NCBI GenBank assembly: GCA_004297315.1
Contig: SCTU01000080.1
Span: 1-32,236, forward strand
Origin: Dehalococcoidia bacterium
GTDB taxonomy: Bacteria > Chloroflexota > Dehalococcoidia > UBA2979
Length of the DNA: 32,236 bases
Direction of reading: 5' to 3'
The position numbers and the translations under genes were made by a program. Below, piece by piece: positions 1-11,466 of this stretch; the stretch's first letter is position 1, and each line of letters starts with the position of its first letter. Below the pieces are notes generated by a model. It saw nothing but the letters and a program-made list of their open reading frames with translations, ran no database searches and was not told where the DNA came from.

Positions 1-683
1 GCCAGCCGCCCCGCAAGGTGCAACTCGTCGATGGTGATCGTGCGGAACGAGAAGGCCGCGTTCACGCGTCGCAGCCGCCCCTCCTTGTCGGTCACGTCGA
101 AATGCCAGGTGATCCACTTCATCCCCTCGGAGGGATGCGGCTCGACGGCGACGACCTTCGTCACGCTGCCGCCTTGCCACGGCTTCGTCCAGTGCTCAAC
201 GATCGGGAGCGGCCCCACCTGGAAGTCGTCCGAATGCGGCGACTCCACATCGACGACGCCGACGCCGCCCGGTCCGAGGTGCCGCGCGACCACCTCGAGT
301 GTGTCGACGAGGTCGTCGCTGGTCGCGAGGTGCTGCACGCTCCCCAGGGGGATGGTGACGAGGTCGAACGTCCGCCCGAGGTCGAGGTCGGTCATGTCGC
401 CCTGCAAGTAGGCGACGTCGAGGCCCTTCGAGCGCTCGCGGGCGATCTTCAGCATTGCCTCATTGATGTCGACGCCGGTGACGTGTAACCCGGCGCGCGC
501 CAGCCGGACCGTCACCCGCCCGGTGCCACATCCGAGTTCCAGCACGTCGTTGCCGTGGTTTGCGGCCAACCGCGAGTAGAACGACGCGTCGTCGTGGTAT
601 TCCTCGAAGTCGAGGTCGTAGAACGGCGCGATCGAGGTGAAGGCGTCATCGTCGGCGTGGGTGGGAGGGGGTAGGTCAGGCAC
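1..683 (-). CDS. Class I SAM-dependent methyltransferase (3' end truncated by window edge)
   Basis: Own translation of the - strand from GTG at 683: VPDLPPPTHADDDAFTSIAPFYDLDFEEYHDDASFYSRLAANHGNDVLELGCGTGRVTVRLARAGLHVTGVDINEAMLKIARER...; motif I LELGCGTGRVT and GVDIN are Rossmann methyltransferase signatures. Open to position 1, so absent from the ORF track. Confidence 0.9.
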   Translation of the reverse strand, partial: MPDLPPPTHADDDAFTSIAPFYDLDFEEYHDDASFYSRLAANHGNDVLELGCGTGRVTVRLARAGLHVTGVDINEAMLKIARERSKGLDVAYLQGDMTDLDLGRTFDLVTIPLGSVQHLATSDDLVDTLEVVARHLGPGGVGVVDVESPHSDDFQVGPLPIVEHWTKPWQGGSVTKVVAVEPHPSEGMKWITWHFDVTDKEGRLRRVNAAFSFRTITIDELHLAGRL

Positions 684-776
684 GAGCGGATGCTACCGGA
701 TGGTGCAGGTAGGCGGGCGAGCCGCCGCGGGCCGGGGCGAGCGGCGCCCGGCCGCCCTCGCCGCTACGCTACGGCC

Positions 777-1307
777 ATGCCGGACGTCGACCTGTCACAG
801 CTCGAGGCCCTGATCCGGATCGTGCCGGACTTCCCGCAGCCGGGCATCCTCTTCCGCGACATCACCCCCCTCCTGTTCCACCCTGCCGCGCGCGATGCGG
901 CTATCGAGGCGATGGCCGCCGCGGCACGCCGGCTGGACGCCGAGGTGGTCGCGGGCGTGGAGTCACGCGGGTTCATCTTCGGCCTGCCGATCGCCGAACG
1001 CCTCGGGCTGCCGTTCGTGCCCGTCAGGAAGTCCGGGAAACTCCCGCACGACGTTGCCACCATGCACTATGACCTCGAGTACGGGACGGCGACGCTGGAG
1101 ATGCACCGCTCGCCTTCGGTGGCGGGGCGGCGGGTAGCGGTGGTGGACGACCTGTTGGCGACCGGAGGCACGGCCGAGGCCACCGCCCGCCTGGTGGACG
1201 CGCTCGGCGGGACCGTGGCGGGGTTCGTCTTCCTGATCGAACTGGCCGGCCTGGACGGCCGCGCCCGGCTCGGCGGGCGCGCTGCCAGCGCGATCCTGCG
1301 CTACTGA
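777..1307 (+). CDS. apt: Adenine phosphoribosyltransferase
   Basis: MPDVDLSQLEALIRIVPDFPQPGILFRDITPLL...; PRPP motif VAVVDDLLATGGTAEA. ATG at 777 chosen over the longer ORF start at 690. Confidence 0.95.
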   Translation: MPDVDLSQLEALIRIVPDFPQPGILFRDITPLLFHPAARDAAIEAMAAAARRLDAEVVAGVESRGFIFGLPIAERLGLPFVPVRKSGKLPHDVATMHYDLEYGTATLEMHRSPSVAGRRVAVVDDLLATGGTAEATARLVDALGGTVAGFVFLIELAGLDGRARLGGRAASAILRY

Positions 1308-1430
1308 GCGCGGAGCGGCCCTGAATCAGGGCAAGACCGCCCAATTGCCCGCACGGAAGGCGTGGGGCACGCTTACGATCTCCCGGAACGAAGGCTCATA
1401 ACGACCGTACGGGCGTGCGTCGGAGGCGCC

Positions 1431-2323
1431 ATGGCGGAGGCTCCACGAGCGGAATTCGGCGTCATCGGCGGGTCCGGCTTCTACGAGATGCCGGGGCTGG
1501 CGGACGCCCGCGCCCACGCGGTCGAGACGCCCTACGGGACACCGTCGTCGGCTGTCACCGTGGGGTCGCTGGACGGCCAGCGGGTCGCCTTCATTGCCCG
1601 CCATGGCGAGGGGCACCACATCCTGCCCGAGGAACTGCCGTCTCGTGCGAACGTCTACGCGCTGAAGTCGCTGGGGGTCACGCGCATCCTCGCCGTCTCC
1701 GCGGTCGGGTCGCTGCGCGAGGAAATCCGGCCGCTCGACGCGGTCGTGCCAGACCAGGTGATCGACCGCACGACGGGCCGGCCCTCGACCTTCTTCGGCG
1801 GCGGTGCCGTGGCGCACGTCGGGTTCGCCGACCCATTCTGCCCGACGGTCTCAAGCGCGCTTGCCGACGCCGCCGAGGCCGCAGGCGTGAAGGTGCATCG
1901 CGGCGGCACGCTCGTCGTCATCAACGGGCCGGCGTTCTCCTCGCGCGCCGAGTCCCATCTGCACCGGCAGCGGGACGCCGACATCATTGGCATGACGACC
2001 TTGCCGGAGGCCAAGCTCGCCCGGGAAGCCGAGTGCTGCTACGCCTCGCTCTGCTTCGCCACCGATTACGACGTGTGGCGCCCAGGCGAGGAGGACGTCT
2101 CCGGCAGCCTGGTCGTCCAGAACCTGAACAAGAACGCGGCGCGCGCCCGCGAAGCAGTCCTGGCGGCCGTCGGCGCCCTCGCGGGGCAGCCGCGCACCTG
2201 CGGCTGCGGCGACGCACTGGCCCATGCGCTCATCACGGCGCCGGAGCGAGTCCCCCCGGCCACGCGGCAGCGCCTGGGCGTCATCGTCAGCCGCTACTGG
2301 GGCGCCGCCGGAGAGGGCGCCTG

Positions 2324-2324
<1 letters not shown>
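1431..2324 (+). CDS. mtnP: S-methyl-5'-thioadenosine phosphorylase / related purine nucleoside phosphorylase
   Basis: EFGVIGGSGFYEMPGL..., GRPSTFFGGGAVAHVGFADPFCP, NGPAFSSRAESH, DADIIGMTTLPEAKLARE, ATDYDVW are MTAP-family motifs; SD GGAGG just upstream of ATG 1431. Confidence 0.92.
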
Positions 2325-4554
<2,230 letters not shown>

Positions 4555-4660
4555 CCACCGCCACGCCACGACGCAGGCTCGCGCACGCGCGCCAGCCTCG
4601 ATACGCTCGCGCGGGCCGGGGCGCCCCGACCGGCCCGCGAGGATGCAGTACGGAGGTCCG

Positions 4661-5875
4661 ATGACTACCTCGTTCATGAGCAGCCCGTCGCTGCGCTTCA
4701 CCAGCGAGTCCGTGACGGAGGGGCACCCGGACAAGATCTGCGACCAGATCTCGGACGCCGTGCTGGACGCGATCCTCGCGCAGGACCCGCGTTCGCGCGT
4801 GGCCTGCGAGACGGCGACCACGACGGGGACCGTCTGGGTATTCGGCGAGATCACGACGAACGCGTATGTCGAGATCGAGCAGATCGTCCGCTCCACCCTG
4901 CGCGACATCGGCTACACGAGCAGCGAGATGGGCTTCGACGCGGAGACGTGCGGCGTCATCTCCTCGATCAAAGGCCAGTCGCCGGACATCGCGCTGGGCG
5001 TGGGGGACGCACTCGAGGCGCGCGAGCACGCCGGCGACGTGGAGCAGTACGACCGTATCGGCGCAGGCGACCAGGGGATGATGATCGGCTTCGCCTGCAA
5101 CGAGACCGACGAGTACATGCCCCTCACGATCTCGCTCGCGCACAAGCTGACCTTGCGGCTCACGGAGTTGCGCAAGAAGGGCGTCCTGCCCTGGTTGAGA
5201 CCGGACGGCAAGAGCCAGGTGACGGTGGAATACGCTTACGGTGCCCCCCGCCGCATCGACGCCGTCGTGATCTCGACGCAGCATGCGCCGGAGATCGCCT
5301 ACTCGGACTTGCGCGAGGCGATCGAGCGCGAGGTGATCAGCGCGATCTGCCCGCCGGAGTTGATGGACGACGAGACGAAGATCTTCGTGAACCCGACCGG
5401 ACGTTTCGTCGTCGGCGGACCGATGGGCGACGCCGGGCTCACTGGACGCAAGATCATCGTGGACACCTACGGCGGCGTGGCCCGCCACGGCGGTGGCGCG
5501 TTCTCGGGCAAAGACCCGACCAAGGTCGACCGCTCGGCGGCGTACGCAGCACGCCACGTGGCGAAAAACGTGGTCGCCGCCGGCCTCGCCGACCGATTCG
5601 AGGTGCAGGTCTCGTACGCCATCGGCGTCTCGCATCCGACCTCGATCGCGTTCGAGACGTTTGGCACGGCCAAAATCGACGAGGCCGAGATCGGACGGCT
5701 GATCGAGGAGCACTTCGACATGCGCCCCGCCGCGATCGTCGACCGCTTCGACCTGCGCCGGCCGATCTATCAGCAGACGGCGTCCTACGGCCATTTCGGC
5801 CGCCCCGACCTCGACCTGCCGTGGGAGCGCCTCGATGTCGCGGACGCCTTGCGGAAGGCCGCGGGGCTGGGATAG
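4661..5875 (+). CDS. metK: S-adenosylmethionine synthetase
   Basis: [33 protein letters not shown]..., [38 protein letters not shown] cGGAGG at 4652-4656 supports ATG 4661 over 4643. Confidence 0.97.
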   Translation: MTTSFMSSPSLRFTSESVTEGHPDKICDQISDAVLDAILAQDPRSRVACETATTTGTVWVFGEITTNAYVEIEQIVRSTLRDIGYTSSEMGFDAETCGVISSIKGQSPDIALGVGDALEAREHAGDVEQYDRIGAGDQGMMIGFACNETDEYMPLTISLAHKLTLRLTELRKKGVLPWLRPDGKSQVTVEYAYGAPRRIDAVVISTQHAPEIAYSDLREAIEREVISAICPPELMDDETKIFVNPTGRFVVGGPMGDAGLTGRKIIVDTYGGVARHGGGAFSGKDPTKVDRSAAYAARHVAKNVVAAGLADRFEVQVSYAIGVSHPTSIAFETFGTAKIDEAEIGRLIEEHFDMRPAAIVDRFDLRRPIYQQTASYGHFGRPDLDLPWERLDVADALRKAAGLG

Positions 5876-5905
5876 TCCGAGGCCAAGACCACATAAGTAC
5901 GTGAT

Positions 5906-5925
5906 GGCGGGCCGCATGGCCCGCC
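5906..5925 (+). terminator. Possible terminator-like hairpin downstream of metK
   Basis: GGCGGGCC-GCAT-GGCCCGCC, 8-bp perfect stem between metK and the next ORF; only a weak T-run follows (tccttgat). Confidence 0.5.
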
Positions 5926-5952
5926 TCCTTGATCGCGCGTACGATCGGTTGG

Positions 5953-7002
5953 ATGCGAGCGATTGTGCTGGTCGGTGGAGAGGGCACGCGACTGCGCCCG
6001 CTGACCTGGCGGACGCCGAAGCAACTCGTCCCCGTCCTGAACCGCCCCCTCCTCGACCACCTGCTGGGGCACCTGCGTGACCACGGCGTCGACCGTGTGA
6101 CGCTGGCGATGACGCGGCGCTCCGACCTCATCCAGCGGGCATACGAGGACGGCGCGCGGCTCGGGATCGACCTCGATTACGCGTACGAGGAGACGCCGCT
6201 CGGCTCGGGCGGGGCGATCGCCAGCATCGCCGGTGGATGGCGCGAGCCGTTCTTCGTCTGCAACGGCGACATCATCACCGACCTCGACCTCTCCGCGATG
6301 TGGCGCTCCCACCAGGAACGCGGCGCCGTGCTCTCGATCTCCCTCTTCGAGGTGGAAGACCCATCCGCCTTCGGCGTCGCCGACATCGCCGAGGGGTTCC
6401 GCATCAAGCGCTTCATCGAAAAGCCGAGACGCGAAGACGCGCCCAGCCGTCTCGTAAACTCCGGCACCTGGATCTTCGAGCCGTCGCTGCTCATGCAGAT
6501 GGACCCGACGACCTTCCACCGGGTGGAGGAGCGTCTCTTCCCCGACCTTTGCAACGCGGGGCGGCCGGTCTTCGGCTTTGACCACTCGGGAGGCTACTGG
6601 GGCGACGTCGGCAATCCCGCAGCGCTGCTACGCGTGAACCTCGACCTCGTGCAGGGCGCGATCCCATCGTGGCTCGCGGGCGTGCCCGTCTCGCATGGCG
6701 TCCTCGTCGACCCGACCGCGAACATCGAGGACGGGGCGCGCATCCTCGGGCCCGCGGTCATCGGCGCCGGCGCGGTCGTGGAGCGCGGTGCGCGCGTGAC
6801 GCAGAGCGTGCTCTGGGACGGCGTGCGCGTCGGCGCCGACGCCGTCGTACGGGGATCGACGGTCGCGAGCGGCGCCCGCATCGGCCCCGGTGCGACTGTC
6901 GAGGACGGTGTGATCGCGCACGACGGGATCGTGCCTGCGGGCGCGGCGTTGCGCGCGGCCTCGGTCGAACCCGGCGAGACATTTGGAGGGACTGCGGCAT
7001 GA
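5953..7002 (+). CDS. NDP-sugar nucleotidyltransferase with left-handed beta-helix tail (mannose-1-phosphate guanylyltransferase-like)
   Basis: MRAIVLVGGEGTRLRPLTWRTPKQLVPVLNRPLLDHLL...; FIEKP; VNSGTWIFEPSLL; C-terminal hexapeptide-like repeats. Confidence 0.88.
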   Translation: MRAIVLVGGEGTRLRPLTWRTPKQLVPVLNRPLLDHLLGHLRDHGVDRVTLAMTRRSDLIQRAYEDGARLGIDLDYAYEETPLGSGGAIASIAGGWREPFFVCNGDIITDLDLSAMWRSHQERGAVLSISLFEVEDPSAFGVADIAEGFRIKRFIEKPRREDAPSRLVNSGTWIFEPSLLMQMDPTTFHRVEERLFPDLCNAGRPVFGFDHSGGYWGDVGNPAALLRVNLDLVQGAIPSWLAGVPVSHGVLVDPTANIEDGARILGPAVIGAGAVVERGARVTQSVLWDGVRVGADAVVRGSTVASGARIGPGATVEDGVIAHDGIVPAGAALRAASVEPGETFGGTAA

Positions 7003-8438
7003 CTTCGACGCCTCCGATCGTCTTCGGCACCGACGGCTGGCGTGGCGTGATCGCCGACGACTACACGTTCGAAAACGTGCGGGCCGTGGCGCAGGCGATG
7101 GCCGAGTGGATGAAGCGCGACGGCTATGCCGAGAAGGGCGTGACGATCGGCTACGACACGCGCTTCCTCTCCGGCTCGTTCGCCAGCGCCGCGGCCGAGG
7201 TGATGGCGGCAAATGGGATCAGGGTCGCACTGTCCTCGACGTTCCTCCCGACACCGGCGCTCTCCTTCGCCGTGCGTGAACGCGAGGCAGGTGCAGGCAT
7301 CATGATCACGGCATCGCACAACCCCGCGCGGTGGAACGGCTTCAAGGTGAAACCGTGGTACGGCGGCTCCGCACCGCCAGAGGTCACCGCCGCCATCGAG
7401 GGCGCTATCCCGGCCGTCCAGGCGAGCGGACGGACACAGTATGCCGCGCTCGGAGAACTGGAGGCGCAGGGCCTCGTCGAGCGGTTCGACGTGCGCCCCT
7501 CGTATCTCCGCGCCTGCGCGGCCTTCGTCGACGTAGATCGGATCAAGGCGGCAGGGTTCCACATCCTCGTCGACTCGATGTTTGGCGCGGCGCAGGGGCT
7601 GATCGCCAAGGCCGTGCTGGGCGGCGCGACGACTGTGCAGGAGTTGCACGGCGAGCGGAACCCTTCGTTTCCGGGCCTGCGCGCGCCGGAACCGATCGCC
7701 CCAAACCTCACCGAGCCGATGGACCTCATCGCGAAGGGTGGCTTCGACTGCGGCCTCGCGACCGACGGCGACGGCGACCGTTTCGGGCTGATCGACGAGC
7801 GCGGCCGCTTCGTCACCCAACTCCAGACCTTCGCGCTCCTCGTGCATTACTTCCTGGAGGTGCGCGGGGAGCGAGGCGCGATCGTGCGGTCGGTGACGAT
7901 GACGCGCATGGTCGACCGGCTTGGCGAGCTGTATGGGTGTCCCGTCCACGAGACGCGCGTTGGGTTCAAGTACCTGGGGCCGAAGATGATGGAGACGGAC
8001 GCGATGATCGCGGGCGAGGAGTCCGGCGGTTCCGCGTTCCGCGGGCACATCCCGGAACGTGACGGCGTCTTGTCCGGCCTGCTCGTCCTCGACGCAATGG
8101 CGAAGACCGGGAAGCGGCCCTCCGAACTGCTCGCGGACGTCTACGCCCGGGTCGGGCCCCACGAGTACGACCGGATCGACGTGACGGTGCGTCCCGAGGA
8201 GCGCACCGCAATCGAGGAGCGCGTGGGCGGGGCACGTCCGGCGCAGGTCGCGGGCCTCGCGGTCACTGGCATGGACCAGATCGACGGCTATCGCTTCACC
8301 CTCGAGGGTGGCTGGTGGCTGCTGATCCGGTTCTCCGGGACGGAGCCGCTCATGCGGATCTATGCCGAGATGCCGTCCATGGCGCAGGTGGAACAGGCGC
8401 TCGCCGAAGGGCAAGCACTCGCCGGGGTCTCGCTGTGA
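6999..8438 (+). CDS. Phosphoglucomutase/phosphomannomutase family protein
   Basis: IVFGTDGWRGVI, phosphoserine loop ITASHNP, metal site TDGDGDRFG, sugar loop GEESGG. ATG overlaps the previous stop. Confidence 0.93.
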   Translation: MTSTPPIVFGTDGWRGVIADDYTFENVRAVAQAMAEWMKRDGYAEKGVTIGYDTRFLSGSFASAAAEVMAANGIRVALSSTFLPTPALSFAVREREAGAGIMITASHNPARWNGFKVKPWYGGSAPPEVTAAIEGAIPAVQASGRTQYAALGELEAQGLVERFDVRPSYLRACAAFVDVDRIKAAGFHILVDSMFGAAQGLIAKAVLGGATTVQELHGERNPSFPGLRAPEPIAPNLTEPMDLIAKGGFDCGLATDGDGDRFGLIDERGRFVTQLQTFALLVHYFLEVRGERGAIVRSVTMTRMVDRLGELYGCPVHETRVGFKYLGPKMMETDAMIAGEESGGSAFRGHIPERDGVLSGLLVLDAMAKTGKRPSELLADVYARVGPHEYDRIDVTVRPEERTAIEERVGGARPAQVAGLAVTGMDQIDGYRFTLEGGWWLLIRFSGTEPLMRIYAEMPSMAQVEQALAEGQALAGVSL

Positions 8439-9487
8439 GCGCAGAGTTCCCGCGACTCGATGACCCCGCGCTGGTCGAACGCGTCGACCGCTCCGGGTTT
8501 CACCGCCTGCTCAGCGCCCTTCCCTCCTCCGCGCGCGAGGCGTGGCGACTGGGCTCGATGTGGCCGCTCCCGTCCTCGCTCCACGCCCCACGTCGTGTGC
8601 TGTTCGCGGGCGTGGGTGGCTCCGCCATCGGTGGCGACGTCGTCGCGACGCTCGCGGCCGTGGCGTCCGACATCCCCGTGCAGGTCGTGCGACAGTACGA
8701 GCCGCCGCCGGTCGACGAGCACACGCTGGTGATCGCGTCGTCGTTCTCCGGCAACACCGAGGAGACGCTGGCGGCGTACGAGGCCTCGGCCGGCGCGATG
8801 CGCCTCGCGCTCACGACCGGCGGCGAGCTCGCCCGTCGAGCCACGCGCGACGGCGTACCGACCTTCACCTACTCCTGGGACGGCCCGCCGCGGACCGGAC
8901 TCGGCTTTGGCGTGTTCGCGACGCTCGCGATGCTGAGCCGCCTGGGCGTCTTCCACCTGCCGCCACATGAGGTCGACGCCACGATCGACGCGCTGGAGCG
9001 GCACACAGCCCGCTGGGCACCGGACGCCCCCGCCAGCGAGGCGAAGCGGATCGGCCGCGCGCTCTACGACCGCGCCACGCTCGTGATCGGACCCGGCGCC
9101 CTCGAGGTCACCGCGCGCCGCTGGGCGGGGGAGATCGCAGAGAACGCGAAGCAGTGGGCGCTCGCCACCGGGTTGCCCGAGTTCAACCACAACCTGCTCG
9201 AGGCCGCCGGCGTGACGACGGTGCCGGGCCTCGGCGTGCTGTTGCTCGACTCACCGGTCGCCCACGCCCGAAACCGTCTGCGCGTCCGTGAGACCGCGCG
9301 CATCCTGCGCGCCGCCGGGACACCGGTCGAGGTGGTCGATCTCCCCGGCCGCACGATGCTCGAAACGATCATCCTCGGCTGCGCGCTCGGCTCGTGGTCG
9401 TCGTACTACCTCGCGCTGCTGCGCGGCGTCGACCCGTACCCGATCCCCGTGATGGAGGGTCTGAAAGCGCGGATGTCCGAGGGGTAA
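8435..9487 (+). CDS. Bifunctional phosphoglucose/phosphomannose isomerase (SIS domain)
   Basis: GTG start overlaps the previous TGA (GTGA); FAGVGGSAIGGDVVATL, VIASSFSGNTEETLAAYE, GEIAENAKQWALATGLPEFNHNLLEA. Confidence 0.9.
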   Translation: MSAEFPRLDDPALVERVDRSGFHRLLSALPSSAREAWRLGSMWPLPSSLHAPRRVLFAGVGGSAIGGDVVATLAAVASDIPVQVVRQYEPPPVDEHTLVIASSFSGNTEETLAAYEASAGAMRLALTTGGELARRATRDGVPTFTYSWDGPPRTGLGFGVFATLAMLSRLGVFHLPPHEVDATIDALERHTARWAPDAPASEAKRIGRALYDRATLVIGPGALEVTARRWAGEIAENAKQWALATGLPEFNHNLLEAAGVTTVPGLGVLLLDSPVAHARNRLRVRETARILRAAGTPVEVVDLPGRTMLETIILGCALGSWSSYYLALLRGVDPYPIPVMEGLKARMSEG

Positions 9488-9489
9488 CC

Positions 9490-9714
9490 GTGGACATCCT
9501 CACGCTCTTCGGGGCGATCGCGGTCAGCCTCATGCTCCTGTTCTATGCACTTGAGCATCGGTCACCCGCGTTCGTCCTCGCGTTCGCAGCGGCGTGCGCG
9601 GCGTCGTCCGCATACGGGTTCGCGCAGGGTGCCTGGCCCTTCGGCGTGGTCGAGGCGGTATGGGCAGGCGTAGCCTCGCGGCGATGGTGGAATCGACGAC
9701 AGGCGACAGGATGA
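9490..9714 (+). CDS. Small (74 aa) predicted membrane protein, conserved-hypothetical style
   Basis: GTG at 9490, three nt after the isomerase stop; VDILTLFGAIAVSLMLLFYALEHRSPAFVLAFAAACAASSAYGFAQGAWPFGVVEAVWAGVASRRWW has two hydrophobic segments. Confidence 0.72.
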   Translation: MDILTLFGAIAVSLMLLFYALEHRSPAFVLAFAAACAASSAYGFAQGAWPFGVVEAVWAGVASRRWWNRRQATG

Positions 9715-9775
9715 AGGTCTTGCTCGGTCATCACGACGTGGCGGTCGGAGATTCTGATGCCGGACCCAGAAACAC

Positions 9776-9802
9776 AAGAGGCCGCCCGATGGGCGGCCTC
9801 TT
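9776..9802. terminator. Bidirectional terminator hairpin between convergent transcription units
   Basis: AAGAGGCCGCCC-GAT-GGGCGGCCTCTT, a 12-bp perfect stem; T-rich runs on both exits (+: tttcgtcg; -: tgtgtttct). Confidence 0.85.
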
Positions 9803-9824
9803 TCGTCGTGGCGCGAGGCGTCGA

Positions 9825-10220
9825 CTAGCGCTTCGTGAACTGGGCGGCCTTGCGGGCGCGCTTCAGGCCGGGCTTCTTGCGCTCCTTCACGCGCGGGTCG
9901 CGCGTCAGGAGGCCGTGGGCGCGCAACGGGCGACGGTAGCCCTCGTCCGCGGCGACGAGCGCGCGCGCGAGACCGTGGCGGATCGCACCGGCCCAACCGG
10001 AGATGCCGCCGCCCTGGACCTTCACCTGGATGTTGAACGTGCCCATCAGTTCGGTGACGGTGAGCGGACGCAGCATGTCCTCACGGGCGAACTCGCGGGT
10101 GATCACGTCTTCGACCGGCTTGCCGTTGACGAGGACCTTGCCGTTACCCGGGTAGAGGCGGACACGGGCGACGGCGGACTTTCGCCGGCCGAGGCCGAAG
10201 TGGTAGTGCTCGTTGGTCAT
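9825..10220 (-). CDS. rpsI: Ribosomal protein S9
   Basis: HYHFGLGRRKSAVARVRLYPGNGKVLVNGKP...C-terminal RARKAAQFTKR. Confidence 0.97.
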   Translation of the reverse strand: MTNEHYHFGLGRRKSAVARVRLYPGNGKVLVNGKPVEDVITREFAREDMLRPLTVTELMGTFNIQVKVQGGGISGWAGAIRHGLARALVAADEGYRRPLRAHGLLTRDPRVKERKKPGLKRARKAAQFTKR

Positions 10221-10224
10221 CGCG

Positions 10225-10689
10225 TTACTCCTTCGCCGCGGTGGACTTGCCGCGGCCGGCGTTCACCTGCGCCTCGTGCGGGTGCTCCGGGCCGACGTAT
10301 ACCTTCAGCCGGCGCATGATCGCGCGGCCCCGCGCGTTGTGAGGGATCATCCCCTTCACGGCCCGCTCGACGACCCGCGTCGGGTCCATCGCCATCTGCT
10401 CACGCACCGTGCGCTCCCGGAGGCCACCCGGGTACCCGGTGTGGCGGTAGTAGGTCTTCTGGAGCGACTTCTGCCCGGTGACCTCGACCGTGCCCGCGTT
10501 GATCACGACCACGTGGTCGCCCATCGCGAGGTGCGGCTCGTATGTCGGCTTGTGCTTGCCGAGGAGCAAGCGGGCGGCCTCGCCGGCGACACGGCCGAGC
10601 GGGCGTCCGGCAGCGTCCAGGACGTGCCACTGCTCGCCCAGGTTGTTGCCGCTGAGGCGGAACGTCTTCTGTGTGATCATGATCGCCAT
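10225..10689 (-). CDS. rplM: Ribosomal protein L13
   Basis: WHVLDAAGRPLGRVAGEAARLLLGKHKPTYEPHLAMGDHVVVINA...YRHTGYPGGL. Confidence 0.97.
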   Translation of the reverse strand: MAIMITQKTFRLSGNNLGEQWHVLDAAGRPLGRVAGEAARLLLGKHKPTYEPHLAMGDHVVVINAGTVEVTGQKSLQKTYYRHTGYPGGLRERTVREQMAMDPTRVVERAVKGMIPHNARGRAIMRRLKVYVGPEHPHEAQVNAGRGKSTAAKE

Positions 10690-11462
10690 CAGTTACCCCA
10701 CTCGATCGTCCCGGGCGGATACCGCACCGCGACCAACGTCAGTCCCTGCGGTGGCGCTGCCGGCCCGGCGGATGCCGGTGGGCCGTCCACCAGTGCCGCA
10801 AACTCCGCGGGGCCGAGCCTTCCGGCCCCGACCCGCTGGAGCGCCCCCACCATCAGCCGCACCTGGTGGGGCAGGAAGCCGTCGGCCTCCAGCGTCACCT
10901 GCACGGCCTGCGGCGCGCATCGCTCGACGCGTGCGTCGAGGAGCGTCCGTCGCGTGGGATACCCCGCCGGCACCGCGCCGCTAAAGGCGGCCCAGTCCCG
11001 CGTGACCCCGACTGGCAGCAGCGCGCACGCCTCTGCCATGGCGGAGCCGTCCAACGGACGCTCCACCTGCCAGGCGCGATGCCGCGTGAGCGGCGCCCGC
11101 ACCCGGCCGTCCTCGATCCGGTAGCGGTAGGTGCGCGCCACGGCCTGCCGCCGCGGGTCGAACCCGTCCGCCACCTCCGCGACCGCCCGCACCGCCACGT
11201 CCTCCGGGAGGAAGTGGTTGAGCGCGTCGCGCACCACGTCGGTCGCATGTGCCGTGTCGATGTCGAACGCGGCCACCTGCCCCAGCGCGTGCACCCCGGT
11301 GTCCGTCCGGCCGGCGAGCGCGATGCGCGTCTGCCTGCCGCTGAACTGCCCCAGGGCTCCTTCTACGACCTCCTGGACGGTGCGCACTGCGGCCTGCAAC
11401 TGGCTGCCCGCGAACGCCGTCCCGTCATACTCCAGCAGCAGCGCCAGCCGCCGCCTGCCCAT
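10689..11462 (-). CDS. truA: tRNA pseudouridine(38-40) synthase
   Basis: RRLALLLEYDGTAFAGSQLQ, IALAGRTDTGVHALGQVAAFD. Confidence 0.95.
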   Translation of the reverse strand: MGRRRLALLLEYDGTAFAGSQLQAAVRTVQEVVEGALGQFSGRQTRIALAGRTDTGVHALGQVAAFDIDTAHATDVVRDALNHFLPEDVAVRAVAEVADGFDPRRQAVARTYRYRIEDGRVRAPLTRHRAWQVERPLDGSAMAEACALLPVGVTRDWAAFSGAVPAGYPTRRTLLDARVERCAPQAVQVTLEADGFLPHQVRLMVGALQRVGAGRLGPAEFAALVDGPPASAGPAAPPQGLTLVAVRYPPGTIEWGN

Positions 11463-11466
11463 CTCC

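Noticed and set aside
6679-6990. Degenerate repeated GGCGC/GCGTC pattern suggestive of tandem DNA repeats
   Set aside because: Explained by hexapeptide (left-handed beta-helix) repeats in the nucleotidyltransferase C-terminus plus GC3 bias; no DNA-level unit conservation.
6594-8414. 606-aa - strand ORF opposite the nucleotidyltransferase and mutase genes
   Set aside because: High-GC codon-structure shadow ORF; Arg/Ala/His/Asp-rich with no domain signature, entirely antisense to two well-supported genes.
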